A DNA stretch of 64,000 bases from the NCBI RefSeq assembly GCF_000331025.1, contig NC_020055.1, positions 408,370 through 472,369 on the forward strand, in the 5' to 3' direction. Source of the DNA: Maridesulfovibrio hydrothermalis AM13 = DSM 14728. Its GTDB lineage: Bacteria > Desulfobacterota > Desulfovibrionia > Desulfovibrionales > Desulfovibrionaceae. The notes beneath the pieces were generated by a model that did no database searches, had not been told where the DNA came from, and saw nothing but the letters and a program-made list of their open reading frames with translations. Positions 18,004-27,896 of this stretch are shown here, in pieces. Made by a program: the position numbers and the translations under genes. The number at the start of each line of letters is the position of its first letter. The stretch's first letter is position 1.

Positions 18004-20436
18004 TTATTGCATCGAACTTCGTCTGGATAAATCCTCATAGAGTGTCCACGTTTTTAAAAACTCAGCGTCAAATGATCGTTTTTCAGTATAGGTTCTGGCA
18101 CTGCGTTTCATGTATTGCAGCAATTCAGGATGATCACTCAGCCGCAGGATTGCGCGTACCATAGCATCGGTGTTTCCTGCTTCTACTATCAGTCCGGTTT
18201 TATCTTCGATAAGATTTTCGCAGGGTCCGCCGAAATCTGTTACAATTACGGGCAACCCTGATGCTTGCGCTTCAAGGACAACGTTGCCGAAAGTATCAGT
18301 TGCGGAAGGGAATACAAAAACGTCTGAACTGGCGTAGCATTGAGCCAAATCTTCCCCGCCCAGATATCCGGTAAATGTAGCAGGAAGTCCGGCAAGTTTT
18401 TGTTTCATTTCTTTTAGATACGGCCCGTCCCCGACAACCACCAGATGTAATTCAGATCGTATGGACGAAACGGTTTTGAAAGCCTCAGTAAGTACGTCCA
18501 GATTCTTCTCCCTTGAAACCCGACCGACATAAAGGAGCTTTACTGTTTCTTTGACTTGAAATTTACCATTGTAAAAACCGTTTCTTTTTTCCGGAGTAAA
18601 GCGGGTGATGTCCACCCCTCTCGGGTAGACCCTGACCTTTTCTAAATCAACACCCTTTTTTATGAGTTCATCACCTGTAGCTTCAGAAGGGACAAAGACA
18701 GTATCCAGTTGATTGTAGAACCAGATCATGAACTTCCAGGCCAGATCTTCAAGCCCGGTATCATCCGTAAAAGCTTTCACATATTGCGGAAAGGCGGTGT
18801 GGTAAGTGCCGTGAACTGGAAGCTTGAGTAACCTTGCAACAGCAAGCCCTGCCAGCCCGACAGGTCCGGGAGTTGCCAGATGCAATACTGTGTAATTGTT
18901 TTCCAGACAATGAGAAAGAACTCTGAGAAACGGAGGATATTTAAATGACAGTTCAGGATATTCCGGCAGTTCGAATTCTCCCGCAGGAGTAAAGTTTACA
19001 ACCTGATCATTACTGCCCTCCCTGCTACAGGTTATTACAGTGAGTTTTTTGTCATGCTTGCGGGCCACTTCCAGTTGGTGCTGAAGAGTAAGAGCCACCC
19101 CGTTCACATCGCTGAATGTATCCGTAAAATGGGCCATCTTTGTTTCAGTGCCAAGCGGGTCTTGCAGCCCGAAAACCTGCATGCACTCACGGGCAAACTC
19201 TCTTTCGCTGGCGAAAAGTCCGTAGGAGAGAAAATATGGGGCTAAAGAGGCATACAGGGAACCGGCAGCCCCGATAGCATGGAACAGGTCGAAGAAGTTC
19301 GCACCGAGTGCGCTGTTGATTATCTTATCTCCTAACTCAGATAGAACTTTATCAGTTGCGTTACCAACAAACCTGAACCACTCGCCTTCAAGCTCCTCAG
19401 GACCGTTGTTAATACCTGCGCAGACTTTACGGGCCTGCTCATCATTTTCAACTATCCGGTTTGCCTCCCGAAACAGTGCGGCCTGCACGGAATCAGATGT
19501 TTCAAAATATTTTTTAGATCGCTGCCGGTAAATAAAATTCTGCAACTTCTCCAGCAGGCCCGGGATTTCCTTGTCACCGGGGTCAAGCACGTTATCAATA
19601 TACCGAAAACACTCGGCAGACCTTTTCATTTTAGCTATCTCAAAATGACTCTTGTAAAATTGATAGGCGATGCCGTAAATATTGTGAGCCATAGTATGCG
19701 GTGTGGCCGCAGTGCCTTGCACCACGCACTTCCCGTCAGCTACTGCTCTTAACATTTCACGATGATTTTTGACTCCTGTTATTTCGGTGTAGACCCTTGC
19801 TATATTAATCCCTGAATGATCATCAGATCCACCGGTAAGAGCTTTAATCCAAGGGGTGCTGCCGTAAGGTTCAATTGAATGTTTCTCGGACAAAGAATCT
19901 ATTTTTTCAGGAGTCAGGCTGCCGACAATACTTTTAATCGCCGAGTTCTGCATTTCATCTCTGGTTCCATTCAGCTCAAGGGAGTTAAACAGGAGCAAGG
20001 ATTTCTCAAAATGCTCAGTAGAAAGTCTTTCATTCACAGCAAACAGAGGATGAGCCAAAACATGCACTATGCTTTGTTCTCTAAGATAAACGACAAGATC
20101 AAAAACATTATTACGGATTTTCTGAAATTCCCGATGATGCTCTTCGGTTATATCGTAGGCAAGCACGTGCAGTTTGCAGCCGTCTTCCGGAAAGTAAGTA
20201 GTGATCTCTTCACTGACAAATGCATTATCAAGATGTGCAATTTCAAGGCTGCCGTTAATGGTGTTGTGATCGGTTATTGTAACCATGTTCATTGAACGCG
20301 CACGTGCCCTTTCATAGATTTTGAGCGGCTCCGTAAAGCTCTCCGGGCAGCCGAGTTTCTGTAAGATCCACTGGGAAGGTCTGGTTGAATATTTTGAATG
20401 TACGTGCAGGTCCACCCTCACGTTAATACCTCTCAT
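18004..20436 (-). CDS. PHP-domain / GT4 glycosyltransferase fusion protein
   Basis: An 810-residue cytoplasmic protein. Residues 1 to about 270 are a PHP metal-dependent phosphoesterase domain: DLHVHSKYS (HxH), ITDHNTING, HVLAHPLF and GGSDDHSG give the four metal-binding motifs. A helical linker of unclear kind follows. From about 430 to the end is a family-4 glycosyltransferase (GT-B): HGTYHTAFPQY acceptor side, LYVGRVSREKNLD, VVVGDGPYLKEM, and FPSATDTFGNVVLEAQASGLPVIV, in which the first Glu of the EX7E motif is Asp. The ATG at 20436 has AGGAGG eight bases upstream; the frame continues upstream to 20532 without a better start. The sugar donor and acceptor are unknown; GDP-mannose or similar would fit the GT4 subgroup. 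Confidence 0.87.
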   Translation of the reverse strand: MRGINVRVDLHVHSKYSTRPSQWILQKLGCPESFTEPLKIYERARARSMNMVTITDHNTINGSLEIAHLDNAFVSEEITTYFPEDGCKLHVLAYDITEEHHREFQKIRNNVFDLVVYLREQSIVHVLAHPLFAVNERLSTEHFEKSLLLFNSLELNGTRDEMQNSAIKSIVGSLTPEKIDSLSEKHSIEPYGSTPWIKALTGGSDDHSGINIARVYTEITGVKNHREMLRAVADGKCVVQGTAATPHTMAHNIYGIAYQFYKSHFEIAKMKRSAECFRYIDNVLDPGDKEIPGLLEKLQNFIYRQRSKKYFETSDSVQAALFREANRIVENDEQARKVCAGINNGPEELEGEWFRFVGNATDKVLSELGDKIINSALGANFFDLFHAIGAAGSLYASLAPYFLSYGLFASEREFARECMQVFGLQDPLGTETKMAHFTDTFSDVNGVALTLQHQLEVARKHDKKLTVITCSREGSNDQVVNFTPAGEFELPEYPELSFKYPPFLRVLSHCLENNYTVLHLATPGPVGLAGLAVARLLKLPVHGTYHTAFPQYVKAFTDDTGLEDLAWKFMIWFYNQLDTVFVPSEATGDELIKKGVDLEKVRVYPRGVDITRFTPEKRNGFYNGKFQVKETVKLLYVGRVSREKNLDVLTEAFKTVSSIRSELHLVVVGDGPYLKEMKQKLAGLPATFTGYLGGEDLAQCYASSDVFVFPSATDTFGNVVLEAQASGLPVIVTDFGGPCENLIEDKTGLIVEAGNTDAMVRAILRLSDHPELLQYMKRSARTYTEKRSFDAEFLKTWTLYEDLSRRSSMQ

Positions 20437-20572
20437 GGCAAAATCCTCCTGACACCCTTGCATTGTTAAGGTTCGAGACGGGTTTTCTTTTTTGCCTATT
20501 TCATTAAGAGGAGGCCGGTGTAACTGACCCACGATTGAGTTACGGTTTAGGGGTTTTTATGAGACCACAGAA

Positions 20573-20605
20573 AAGGGCCGCATCCTTCATCAGGATGCGG
20601 CCCTT
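20573..20605 (-). terminator. purL terminator
   Basis: Arms AAGGGCCGCATCCT / AGGATGCGGCCCTT around a short loop, followed by TTTT on the minus strand, 26 bases past the purL stop. Confidence 0.88.
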
Positions 20606-20630
20606 AATCAGTTATACTTAAAGCTGCTTT

Positions 20631-23609
20631 TTACCAGTCCAGAGTGGCCTTGAAGGCAGTCGCAAGAGCTTCAATCTTGCATCTTACAATACCGGCAGAA
20701 CCTTCCATCAGTCCGAAGGAATCACCACCGGTAATCATACCGATACGCTGGCAGATCTGCCCGTCGAACATTTCTTCGAATTTAAGTGAATTTTCAGGAG
20801 ATACGGTTACTGCAAAACGGCTGGCTGACTCACTGTAGAGCACCGAAAGAGTGCTCATGCCATATTCGGTAGGTACGGAGCGAAGATCAACTTCGCAACC
20901 GAGACGCCCGCCGATGGCCATTTCAGCAAGTGCAACACCAAGTCCGCCGTCAGAAAGGTCATGACATGCGGAAACAAGGCCCTGACGCATAGCGTTATTC
21001 AGAGTGATGTAGCGTTTTTTAGCTGTGAGAGCTTCAACATGGGGAACTTTTCCGTGGCTGAAACCGAGCTGGGAAGCAATTTCAGTACCGCCCATTTCGT
21101 CTCTGGTGAAACCGAGAATGTATATAAAATCACCGGCATTCTTGAAGTCCGAGGTCACACACATGTTAATGTCCGGAACGATACCCACGGCAGAAAACAG
21201 TACAGTCGGCGGGATGGAGATTTTAACGCCTCCGCCCTTGTAGTCATTTTTCATGGAGTCCTTACCGGAAATGCAAGGCACTCCGTAAGCACGGCAGAAG
21301 TGGGACAGAGCCTGATTAGCACGAACAAGCTGAGCAAGCTTGTAATGACCGTCAGGAGTTGTTTCAGACTGAACAGGATCACACCAGCAGAAGTTATCGA
21401 TACCGGCCATATGGGCAATATCACCACCGACAGCAACAGCATTCCTGACAGCCTCATCAACAGCGTTAGCCATCATCCAGTAGGTATCAAGATCACTGAA
21501 TTTAGGGCAGATACCATGTGAAACAACCAGCCCTTTATCAGAATCAAAATCAGGTCTCAGCACACCGGCATCTGCGGGGCCGTCTTCCTTCTCGCCAACC
21601 AGAGGCTTGATGACACTGCGTCCCTGAACTTCATGGTCATACTGACGGATAACATACTCTTTACTGCAGATATTAAGTCTGCCGAGCATATCCTTAAGAA
21701 GCTGAGTCTGGTCTTCGACTTCAGGTTCATCATCAGCTTCAATAACAGGACGCTCCCAGACTGCTTTAAGCTGCATCTGAGGCACGCCGTCATGCAGGAA
21801 GTCCATACTGAGACAGGCTACAGGCTTATCACCGTAACGGATGTTATAGAGACCGCTGTCAGTGTAGGTTCCGAGGGCGGAAGCTTCAACATCCATTTCA
21901 TCGGCAAGGGCCATGAACTCGTCAAGATTTTCAGGAGGAACAGCCAGAGTCATACGTTCCTGAGCTTCGGAAACAAGGATTTCCCAAGGCTTAAGTCCAT
22001 CATATTTGAGAGGAGCTTTAGCGAGATCAAGATCACAACCTCCGCTGTCTTCAGCCATTTCACCAACGGAAGAGGAAAGGCCCCCTGCTCCGTTGTCAGT
22101 GATGGCATTGTACAGCCCCAAATCGCGGACACGCATGAGAAAATCATACATCTTGCGCTGCGTGATGGGGTCGCCGATCTGAACTGCGGTTGCGGGTGAA
22201 CCTTCATGCAGTTCTTCGGAAGAAAATGTTGCACCGTGAATACCATCTTTACCGATACGTCCGCCGGTCATAACAATAATGTCGCCGGGCAGAGCTTTTT
22301 TCTCGTAGCTGAGACGGCCGGCAGACTTAACAGGCATGGTTCCGATGGTTCCGCAATAAACCAGAGGCTTACCAAGGTATCTCTCATCGAAGACAATAGA
22401 GCCGTTCACGGTTGGAATACCGGATTTGTTACCACCGTGCTCAACCCCTTCACGCACGCCTTCAAACACCCTGCGCGGATGCAGCAGACGGGGAGGCAGT
22501 TCACCTTCGTGAAAAGGTGAGGCAAAACAGAATACATCGGTGTTACAAAGCAGGTTTGCACCCAGTCCGGTTCCCATAGGATCGCGGTTGACACCGACGA
22601 TTCCAGTCAGTGCTCCCCCGTAAGGGTCAAGAGCTGACGGGCTGTTATGTGTTTCCATTTTAACGCAGACATTTAACTTATCGTTGAATTTGATAACTCC
22701 TGCATTATCTTTGAACACGGAGAGACAGAAATCATCATCGCCCTTTTCAGCGCGAATCTCCTTGGTGGTGTTCATGATGCAGGTTTTATAAAGACTGTCT
22801 ACAGTTGTGGAAAAACCTGTTTCCTTATTTTCATATTCAATTTTAGAGCTGAAAATTTTATGTTTGCAGTGCTCGGACCAAGTCTGCGCAAGAGCTTCAA
22901 GCTCTGCATCGGTAGGCATGGCAGTCAGTCCCATCTCTTCACGCTGCTTAACCACTTCAGGATCAGCATAGTAGGCACGAATGCGGTGAAACTCTTCAAG
23001 ACTCAGCGCAAGAGTATTGGCACGACTGAAAGCCATCATTTCATCATCGCTCATGGATGCGAGATCAATAACAGCTACTTCATCACTTGCCTTTCCGGTA
23101 ACGCGTGCAGCCCTGGCTTCAAATCCCGGAGACTTAACCCACTCAGCGGCGGAACGTATTTCGTAACGCTCAATAAGTTCGTTAGCCAGCAGGTCTCTGG
23201 CAATGGTAGAAACCTTTTCCAGACCGAGGTCTTCGGAAAAGATATACTGAGTAGAAGTGTAGACTTTTACTTTTTGACTATCTTCAGGCTTCACGACCAG
23301 AACAAGGGATTCCTTTGCAGTACGCCCTTCGTTATCAGTCACGCCCGGACGAAAGCCGACTTCCAGATTCCATGAGAAATCCGCAGCCAGAGGCTCAAGT
23401 GAAGGAGTGTGCAGTACCGGATCATGCAGAACGCCCAGTTCCAGAACTTTTTCTATTTCGTCCTTTTCCAGCCCTTCTACTGTATATACTTTGATTGTCC
23501 GTACTTCACCGGCCTCGATACCGAGTTCTTCTCTTATCTTGTTGGAAACTTTGTGTCCGTGAACATCGCGGACATGGTCTTTAAGTGCGACCTCGACACG
23601 CCAGAGCAT
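20631..23609 (-). CDS. purL: phosphoribosylformylglycinamidine synthase, PurS-PurL fusion
   Basis: Purine biosynthesis: FGAR + ATP + glutamine-derived ammonia to FGAM. At 992 residues it is longer than small PurL (~730) and shorter than PurLQ fusions (~1290). Residues 1 to ~180 look like PurS-type sequence (MLWRVEVALKDHVRDVHG, then LGIEAGEVRTIKVYTVEGL), followed by the PurL core with TWSEHCKHKIF (catalytic His), MKMETHNSPSALDPYGGA-type ATP site (here VKMETHNSPSALDPY), TDNGAGGLSSSVGEMA and ISGKDSMKN. No C-terminal glutamine amidotransferase is present, so a separate PurQ is needed; it is not in this window. AAGGAG precedes the ATG. Monocistronic with its own terminator. Confidence 0.95.
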   Translation of the reverse strand: MLWRVEVALKDHVRDVHGHKVSNKIREELGIEAGEVRTIKVYTVEGLEKDEIEKVLELGVLHDPVLHTPSLEPLAADFSWNLEVGFRPGVTDNEGRTAKESLVLVVKPEDSQKVKVYTSTQYIFSEDLGLEKVSTIARDLLANELIERYEIRSAAEWVKSPGFEARAARVTGKASDEVAVIDLASMSDDEMMAFSRANTLALSLEEFHRIRAYYADPEVVKQREEMGLTAMPTDAELEALAQTWSEHCKHKIFSSKIEYENKETGFSTTVDSLYKTCIMNTTKEIRAEKGDDDFCLSVFKDNAGVIKFNDKLNVCVKMETHNSPSALDPYGGALTGIVGVNRDPMGTGLGANLLCNTDVFCFASPFHEGELPPRLLHPRRVFEGVREGVEHGGNKSGIPTVNGSIVFDERYLGKPLVYCGTIGTMPVKSAGRLSYEKKALPGDIIVMTGGRIGKDGIHGATFSSEELHEGSPATAVQIGDPITQRKMYDFLMRVRDLGLYNAITDNGAGGLSSSVGEMAEDSGGCDLDLAKAPLKYDGLKPWEILVSEAQERMTLAVPPENLDEFMALADEMDVEASALGTYTDSGLYNIRYGDKPVACLSMDFLHDGVPQMQLKAVWERPVIEADDEPEVEDQTQLLKDMLGRLNICSKEYVIRQYDHEVQGRSVIKPLVGEKEDGPADAGVLRPDFDSDKGLVVSHGICPKFSDLDTYWMMANAVDEAVRNAVAVGGDIAHMAGIDNFCWCDPVQSETTPDGHYKLAQLVRANQALSHFCRAYGVPCISGKDSMKNDYKGGGVKISIPPTVLFSAVGIVPDINMCVTSDFKNAGDFIYILGFTRDEMGGTEIASQLGFSHGKVPHVEALTAKKRYITLNNAMRQGLVSACHDLSDGGLGVALAEMAIGGRLGCEVDLRSVPTEYGMSTLSVLYSESASRFAVTVSPENSLKFEEMFDGQICQRIGMITGGDSFGLMEGSAGIVRCKIEALATAFKATLDW

Positions 23610-23655
23610 GGCAATCTCCTTATTTTGTTATATAAAAACGGTCTTAAGCACAAAA

Positions 23656-26142
23656 CTATTTAGCCCAGACCAATACATTTCCGCCTAAATCCTTGGCTTC
23701 ATAAGTAGCCCTGTCAGCCCGGGCCAACATGCCGGCTGGAGTATCGTCTTCCTTGAGCACGGTGATTCCGCCGCTGATAGTTACTTTGCCGGAAAATTTC
23801 TTCTCTATCTTAAACCTGATCCGATTTCCTATTTTCTCAAGAGCTTCCGGACGAACCTCGGTTACAATCACCGCAAATTCATCCCCTCCATACCGACATG
23901 GAAAATCCATTCCGGCCCGAAGCTCCGCCTTCAAAATATCACCAACGAGTTTAAGAACCTCATCCCCGGCTTGATGTCCTTTACTGTCATTGACGTGTTT
24001 AAACCCGTCCAGATCAAAGAAAAGAAGTCCGATAGGCCTTCCGGTCCTTCTGCTGCGCACCATTTCGCGCTCCAGCAAAGTATTGAACTGGGTATGATTA
24101 AAAAGATCGGTCAAACCGTCAAAAATAGCCTGCCGTTTAAGTTTATCCTCAAGCCGCCTGATATGGGTCAAATCTCGGGCCACTATGAGATACTTCTCTC
24201 CCGGACCGTTAAGCCGGCTGATCACCAGCTCAAAAGGCCGCCCTGCAGAATCGGTTCGCTTAAGCAACACTTCAACCACAGACTTTTTCTGCTCAAACAG
24301 ATCCGGTCCCCACCTTCCGGTAAAGGTGTCACCGGGAGAAGCTATCTCAAAAATATTTCTGCCCAGAAAAATTCTTGAAAAACGTGCCGAAGCATAATTG
24401 ATATTACCACGTCGATCCACAGTGAGCACCACGTCCCGCATGGAATCAATCAGTCCTTCCAGAAAATCCCTTTGCTTTAAAGCTTGAATCTGGCTTTCAG
24501 AAATTTCCCGTATATCTTCCATCACAACAGAAATAACCTGATCCTCTCCACGTTTCTGCTTATAAGCAGAAACATAAATACAGGCATCTCTGGGAATTCC
24601 ACCGGTACGTAAGCTTACGCACAAAATTTTACTGAAAGAGGTCTTGGATTCAGTCTCTAGGAATTTATCCCAGCTTTTACCCAGACCGGTCCCGACTCCC
24701 ATGCTGAAAAGTTCGTTAAACCCCTTAGCTCCGGAGATAGAAGCCCCGCCGAGATAACGGCCCATCTCCTCATTCATATCGAAAATATTGCCGGCCATAT
24801 CAAGAGTCGCCACACCGAGCGGCAGAGCATCAAGAGTTTCTGCACGGTCTTCTATAAGGTGTTGCTTGGCACAATAATGCTCATATGCCTGACCGATAAA
24901 TCTAAAATAAAGCTTCAGTGCTTTTTGCTCTTCCGGAGAAAGACCTCTGGCTGAATATTTAAACCGGCCGAACAAAATAGACCTGCTTACAATAGCCTCT
25001 CCATTTCCACGCTTGGACCAGGGCAGTTCCTTAAGCGGGCAGTTAGCAACAACTTTTTCCAGACCGGTGTTTTCAACAGCTTTAAATAAACTGTAAACGT
25101 CACGATGAGGCGACTTTAATGCAAGCTCCCAATCCACAATATCCCAGTTCAATTTTGCGTGCCGTCCGATAATTCTGGCAATGGAACCGATTCCGCCCTC
25201 TGCGGTCAGCAGTTCAAGACTCATAAAGTAACTGGCTTGCAAGCTCTTAATGGAATAATTATAAAAATTGGCAGCCTCGCCCCCCTCTCCCATTCCCAGA
25301 ATGGAAAGCATAGACTGAAATTTTGTCCGGCAGACACCTCTAAAATCCTCAAGGACTTCCTCATCCATGTTCAATGCATTTTGAAGCAGAAGCTCAAATT
25401 GTAATACATTAAATGGAGCAGAATCATTGCCAAGTTCCATTTCCGCCCATTTGGTAGCAAGAATCACCGCTTGCGTAGGCAGCTCAAAAGAATCAAGCTC
25501 CTCAAGGGCGTGATGATGAAGCAAGGACGGGCAATCAATATTTTTCATCTTCCAGCGGGAAAGCAGCAACTGACTGAGTGCGCCGTGATTCATACCCCAC
25601 ATTTCATTTTCCGCCTCAGCCTGTCCTGGATACGATCTGGCTACAGAGTCAAGCTGGGCAAGATTAGGAATTTCTGATGGTGCGGCACTTCTCAGGAAAA
25701 GCAGCGAGATATCTTTCAGCAGGCAGCAAAGATAAACTTTATCAGCCTGATCCGGACAAATTCTGGAAGCAATCAGACTGGCGGCAATGGCTCCCCAGAC
25801 TGTAAGCATCCAGTCGCTGTATATTTTATACTGTTCATCCTCAACTTTGGTGGAGATATGTTTTTGATAGGTGACTGTTACCGCAAGATTAAGCAGCTCT
25901 CTGGTACCAAGAACGATAGCAGCCCGTTTTAAATCTGAAATCTCTTGCGAAAGGCCGTAAAACGGAGAATTAACCAGCGTGAGAATGGTGGTGGATAAAG
26001 CAGGGTCCATGCTGATAATTTTGCCCAGTACCGCAAAGTCCGGTTCAGACTTGCACGCCTCCTCCATCAGCTGAAGCATAACTGGAGGAAAACTGAGCTT
26101 CATCATTAATCTTGGCGACTCAAGGATTTCATCAAGACTCAT
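23656..26142 (-). CDS. HDOD-PAS-GGDEF signalling protein (putative diguanylate cyclase)
   Basis: An 828-residue cytoplasmic regulator. An N-terminal HDOD domain (about 1-280; FPPVMLQLMEEACKSEPDFAVLGKIISMDPALSTTIL) is followed by a middle region, two PAS-like segments (about 470-580 and 590-690, the second NYASARFSRIFLGRNIFEIA) and a C-terminal GGDEF domain with an intact YGGDEFAVIV about 70 residues from the end. The inhibitory RxxD site is not present in its usual place (RAGMD precedes the motif), so product inhibition may be weak. The ATG at 26142 is preferred: CAGGAG lies nine bases upstream and the HDOD domain starts there; it overlaps the 3' end of the polyprenyl synthase frame only if the longer start at 26223 is used. 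Confidence 0.87.
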   Translation of the reverse strand: MSLDEILESPRLMMKLSFPPVMLQLMEEACKSEPDFAVLGKIISMDPALSTTILTLVNSPFYGLSQEISDLKRAAIVLGTRELLNLAVTVTYQKHISTKVEDEQYKIYSDWMLTVWGAIAASLIASRICPDQADKVYLCCLLKDISLLFLRSAAPSEIPNLAQLDSVARSYPGQAEAENEMWGMNHGALSQLLLSRWKMKNIDCPSLLHHHALEELDSFELPTQAVILATKWAEMELGNDSAPFNVLQFELLLQNALNMDEEVLEDFRGVCRTKFQSMLSILGMGEGGEAANFYNYSIKSLQASYFMSLELLTAEGGIGSIARIIGRHAKLNWDIVDWELALKSPHRDVYSLFKAVENTGLEKVVANCPLKELPWSKRGNGEAIVSRSILFGRFKYSARGLSPEEQKALKLYFRFIGQAYEHYCAKQHLIEDRAETLDALPLGVATLDMAGNIFDMNEEMGRYLGGASISGAKGFNELFSMGVGTGLGKSWDKFLETESKTSFSKILCVSLRTGGIPRDACIYVSAYKQKRGEDQVISVVMEDIREISESQIQALKQRDFLEGLIDSMRDVVLTVDRRGNINYASARFSRIFLGRNIFEIASPGDTFTGRWGPDLFEQKKSVVEVLLKRTDSAGRPFELVISRLNGPGEKYLIVARDLTHIRRLEDKLKRQAIFDGLTDLFNHTQFNTLLEREMVRSRRTGRPIGLLFFDLDGFKHVNDSKGHQAGDEVLKLVGDILKAELRAGMDFPCRYGGDEFAVIVTEVRPEALEKIGNRIRFKIEKKFSGKVTISGGITVLKEDDTPAGMLARADRATYEAKDLGGNVLVWAK

Positions 26143-26171
26143 CGGCAGCAGCTCCTGTATTTTTAATCCAC

Positions 26172-27140
26172 CTACTTGCTGCGGGTCAACACAAAGTCGG
26201 CGGCCTGTTTCAGCACCCTGCATTCCATGCTATCCGGCAATGGAGACAAACACTCTTTTGCTTTCTTAATATAATCAGCGGCAGATTGTCTGGTGAGAGT
26301 ACCCAGCTCGTGTTTTCGGATTTCCTTAAGCACCTGATCACGCCTTGCGTCAGAAAGTGTACGGTTTTTGATTTCAGCAAGCAATTCTTCAGCTTCTTTA
26401 TCTTGTAACATTTCAAGGTAAAGAATCAACGGTAAAGTAACTTTGCCCTCTCTCAAATCTCCTCCCTCAGGCTTTCCGGTATCCCCGGAAGGTGATTCGT
26501 AATCGAGAGCATCGTCAACCAGTTGGAAGGCAATGCCCATATTGAGACCGAAATTGCCTACAGCATCCTCCAAATCCCGATCGTCGCAGGCAAGAGCAGC
26601 TCCGATACGACAGGAAGTTTCAATAAGGCGCGCTGTTTTACCAATGATGATCTCCATGTAAGTTCCACGGTCCACCATTGGCTCAGAAATATGAGCAATC
26701 TCGCGGATCTCACCTTCGGCTGTTGCCATGATCCCCGATGCTAAGATAGAGCTTATACGGGATTTCCCATAATCTGCGCCGATACGGTTGGCAAGAGCAA
26801 GAAGAACATCCCCGGCAAGTATTGTCTCGGTTGTACCGAAAACAAGATGAGATGCTTCGACCCCCCTACGCAAATCAGCATCATCAAGAATATCATCATG
26901 CAAAAGCGTTGCAGCATGAAGAAGCTCAAGCGACCCGGCAAGCGGATAAATGTCAACTTTTGAATACCCCAGACCTCTGGCAGACAAAATGGTGAGTACA
27001 GGACGAATCCTTTTCCCGGGTGCCAGCAGAACATGTCTTGCCACACCACGCACCAAACCCTGAAGCTTAGCAGTTTCCTCATTGAGAAAACCGTTAATCA
27101 GAGGCAATTCCTTTTCAAAATAGGCTAATAACTCAGTCAT
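26172..27140 (-). CDS. trans-polyprenyl diphosphate synthase
   Basis: A 322-residue trans-isoprenyl diphosphate synthase. GKRIRPVL, the first Asp-rich motif LLHDDILDDADLRRG and the second FQLVDDALDY, then GGDLREGKVTLPLI, are all present. Two small residues before the first motif and the length suggest a long-chain (octaprenyl-type, IspB-like) enzyme rather than farnesyl synthase; a separate short-chain enzyme is at 50.1-51.0 kb. It sits with futalosine hydrolase and the menaquinone methyltransferase, so its likely job is the menaquinone side chain. The HDOD gene begins 30 bases after it. Confidence 0.92.
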   Translation of the reverse strand: MTELLAYFEKELPLINGFLNEETAKLQGLVRGVARHVLLAPGKRIRPVLTILSARGLGYSKVDIYPLAGSLELLHAATLLHDDILDDADLRRGVEASHLVFGTTETILAGDVLLALANRIGADYGKSRISSILASGIMATAEGEIREIAHISEPMVDRGTYMEIIIGKTARLIETSCRIGAALACDDRDLEDAVGNFGLNMGIAFQLVDDALDYESPSGDTGKPEGGDLREGKVTLPLILYLEMLQDKEAEELLAEIKNRTLSDARRDQVLKEIRKHELGTLTRQSAADYIKKAKECLSPLPDSMECRVLKQAADFVLTRSK

Positions 27141-27194
27141 CCGCGTATGAACTATCCCGGTTACGAAGAATCTGCAGAAAAAAACCGGACCAGT

Positions 27195-27893
27195 TTATTT
27201 TACCAGTGCACAACAAATCCGGCCCAGCTCGGCCAGCGCACCAGATAAATCCCAGTCTTTCTTTTCCCTTGATCCAACAAGGTTTGATACAGTCCGCACC
27301 TGACATATTTGCACCCCAGACAGGGAGCATGCATATGCAGCTGCAAAACCTTCCATATTCTCTATATCCGCCGAATACTCATCTCTGAGTCCGGCAGCAC
27401 CATCCGCCGTGGCGGTCACTCCGCTAACTGTCAAAGAGACAGCTTCGGGCAGTTTTTGCAATCGGTCAAGCCCTGAATTCACAAGACTTTTGCCATCACA
27501 TAGTTCGACCCTGTCCCAAATCTGTTTATTATCAATCTCAGCAAGGCAGAAACCAATCCCTCTCGGATCAACCTTCTCACCTGTTTTAAGACCATATTCA
27601 GGCCATATTTCAGTCCTGACCAAGCAGCCGCTGCCGACAGGAAACAGCTTCGGATTAAATGTACCGGCTATACCCGCCAGAAGAACGAAGCCTACATCAT
27701 GTTCAGCCAGCGTACGTCCGAGAGCAAAAGAAGCATTAATTACACCGATTCCAGTCACAAGCAGCAAAACAGGTTTATTAGCAAACTTAAAACCAACAGG
27801 TTTCCCCTGCTCAAGTTGAGGCAGTGAACAAACCCCGCCGAGGGCGGACTTCATTTCCTTAATTGTTGCTGTGACAAAAAGAAGCGGTTTCAA
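27195..27893 (-). CDS. mqnB: futalosine hydrolase
   Basis: A 232-residue nucleoside-phosphorylase-fold enzyme. TGIGVINASFALGRTL and LLAGIAGTF mark the nucleoside site, and DIENMEGFAAAYAC is the conserved purine-nucleosidase catalytic segment; VRTVSNLVGSREKKDW near the end is typical of futalosine hydrolases. It splits (dehypoxanthine) futalosine in the alternative menaquinone pathway. The start is a TTG at 27893 (GGAG upstream), three bases after the stop of the UDP-sugar dehydrogenase; the pair is co-transcribed. Downstream by 54 bases is polyprenyl synthase, and menG is close by, which agrees with menaquinone synthesis. An ordinary MTA/SAH nucleosidase is less likely. Confidence 0.85.
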   Translation of the reverse strand: MKPLLFVTATIKEMKSALGGVCSLPQLEQGKPVGFKFANKPVLLLVTGIGVINASFALGRTLAEHDVGFVLLAGIAGTFNPKLFPVGSGCLVRTEIWPEYGLKTGEKVDPRGIGFCLAEIDNKQIWDRVELCDGKSLVNSGLDRLQKLPEAVSLTVSGVTATADGAAGLRDEYSADIENMEGFAAAYACSLSGVQICQVRTVSNLVGSREKKDWDLSGALAELGRICCALVK

Positions 27894-27896
27894 CTG

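Noticed and set aside
20455-20490. tRNA T-loop-like GGTTCGA sequence
   Set aside because: No cloverleaf around it; I see no tRNA in the window.
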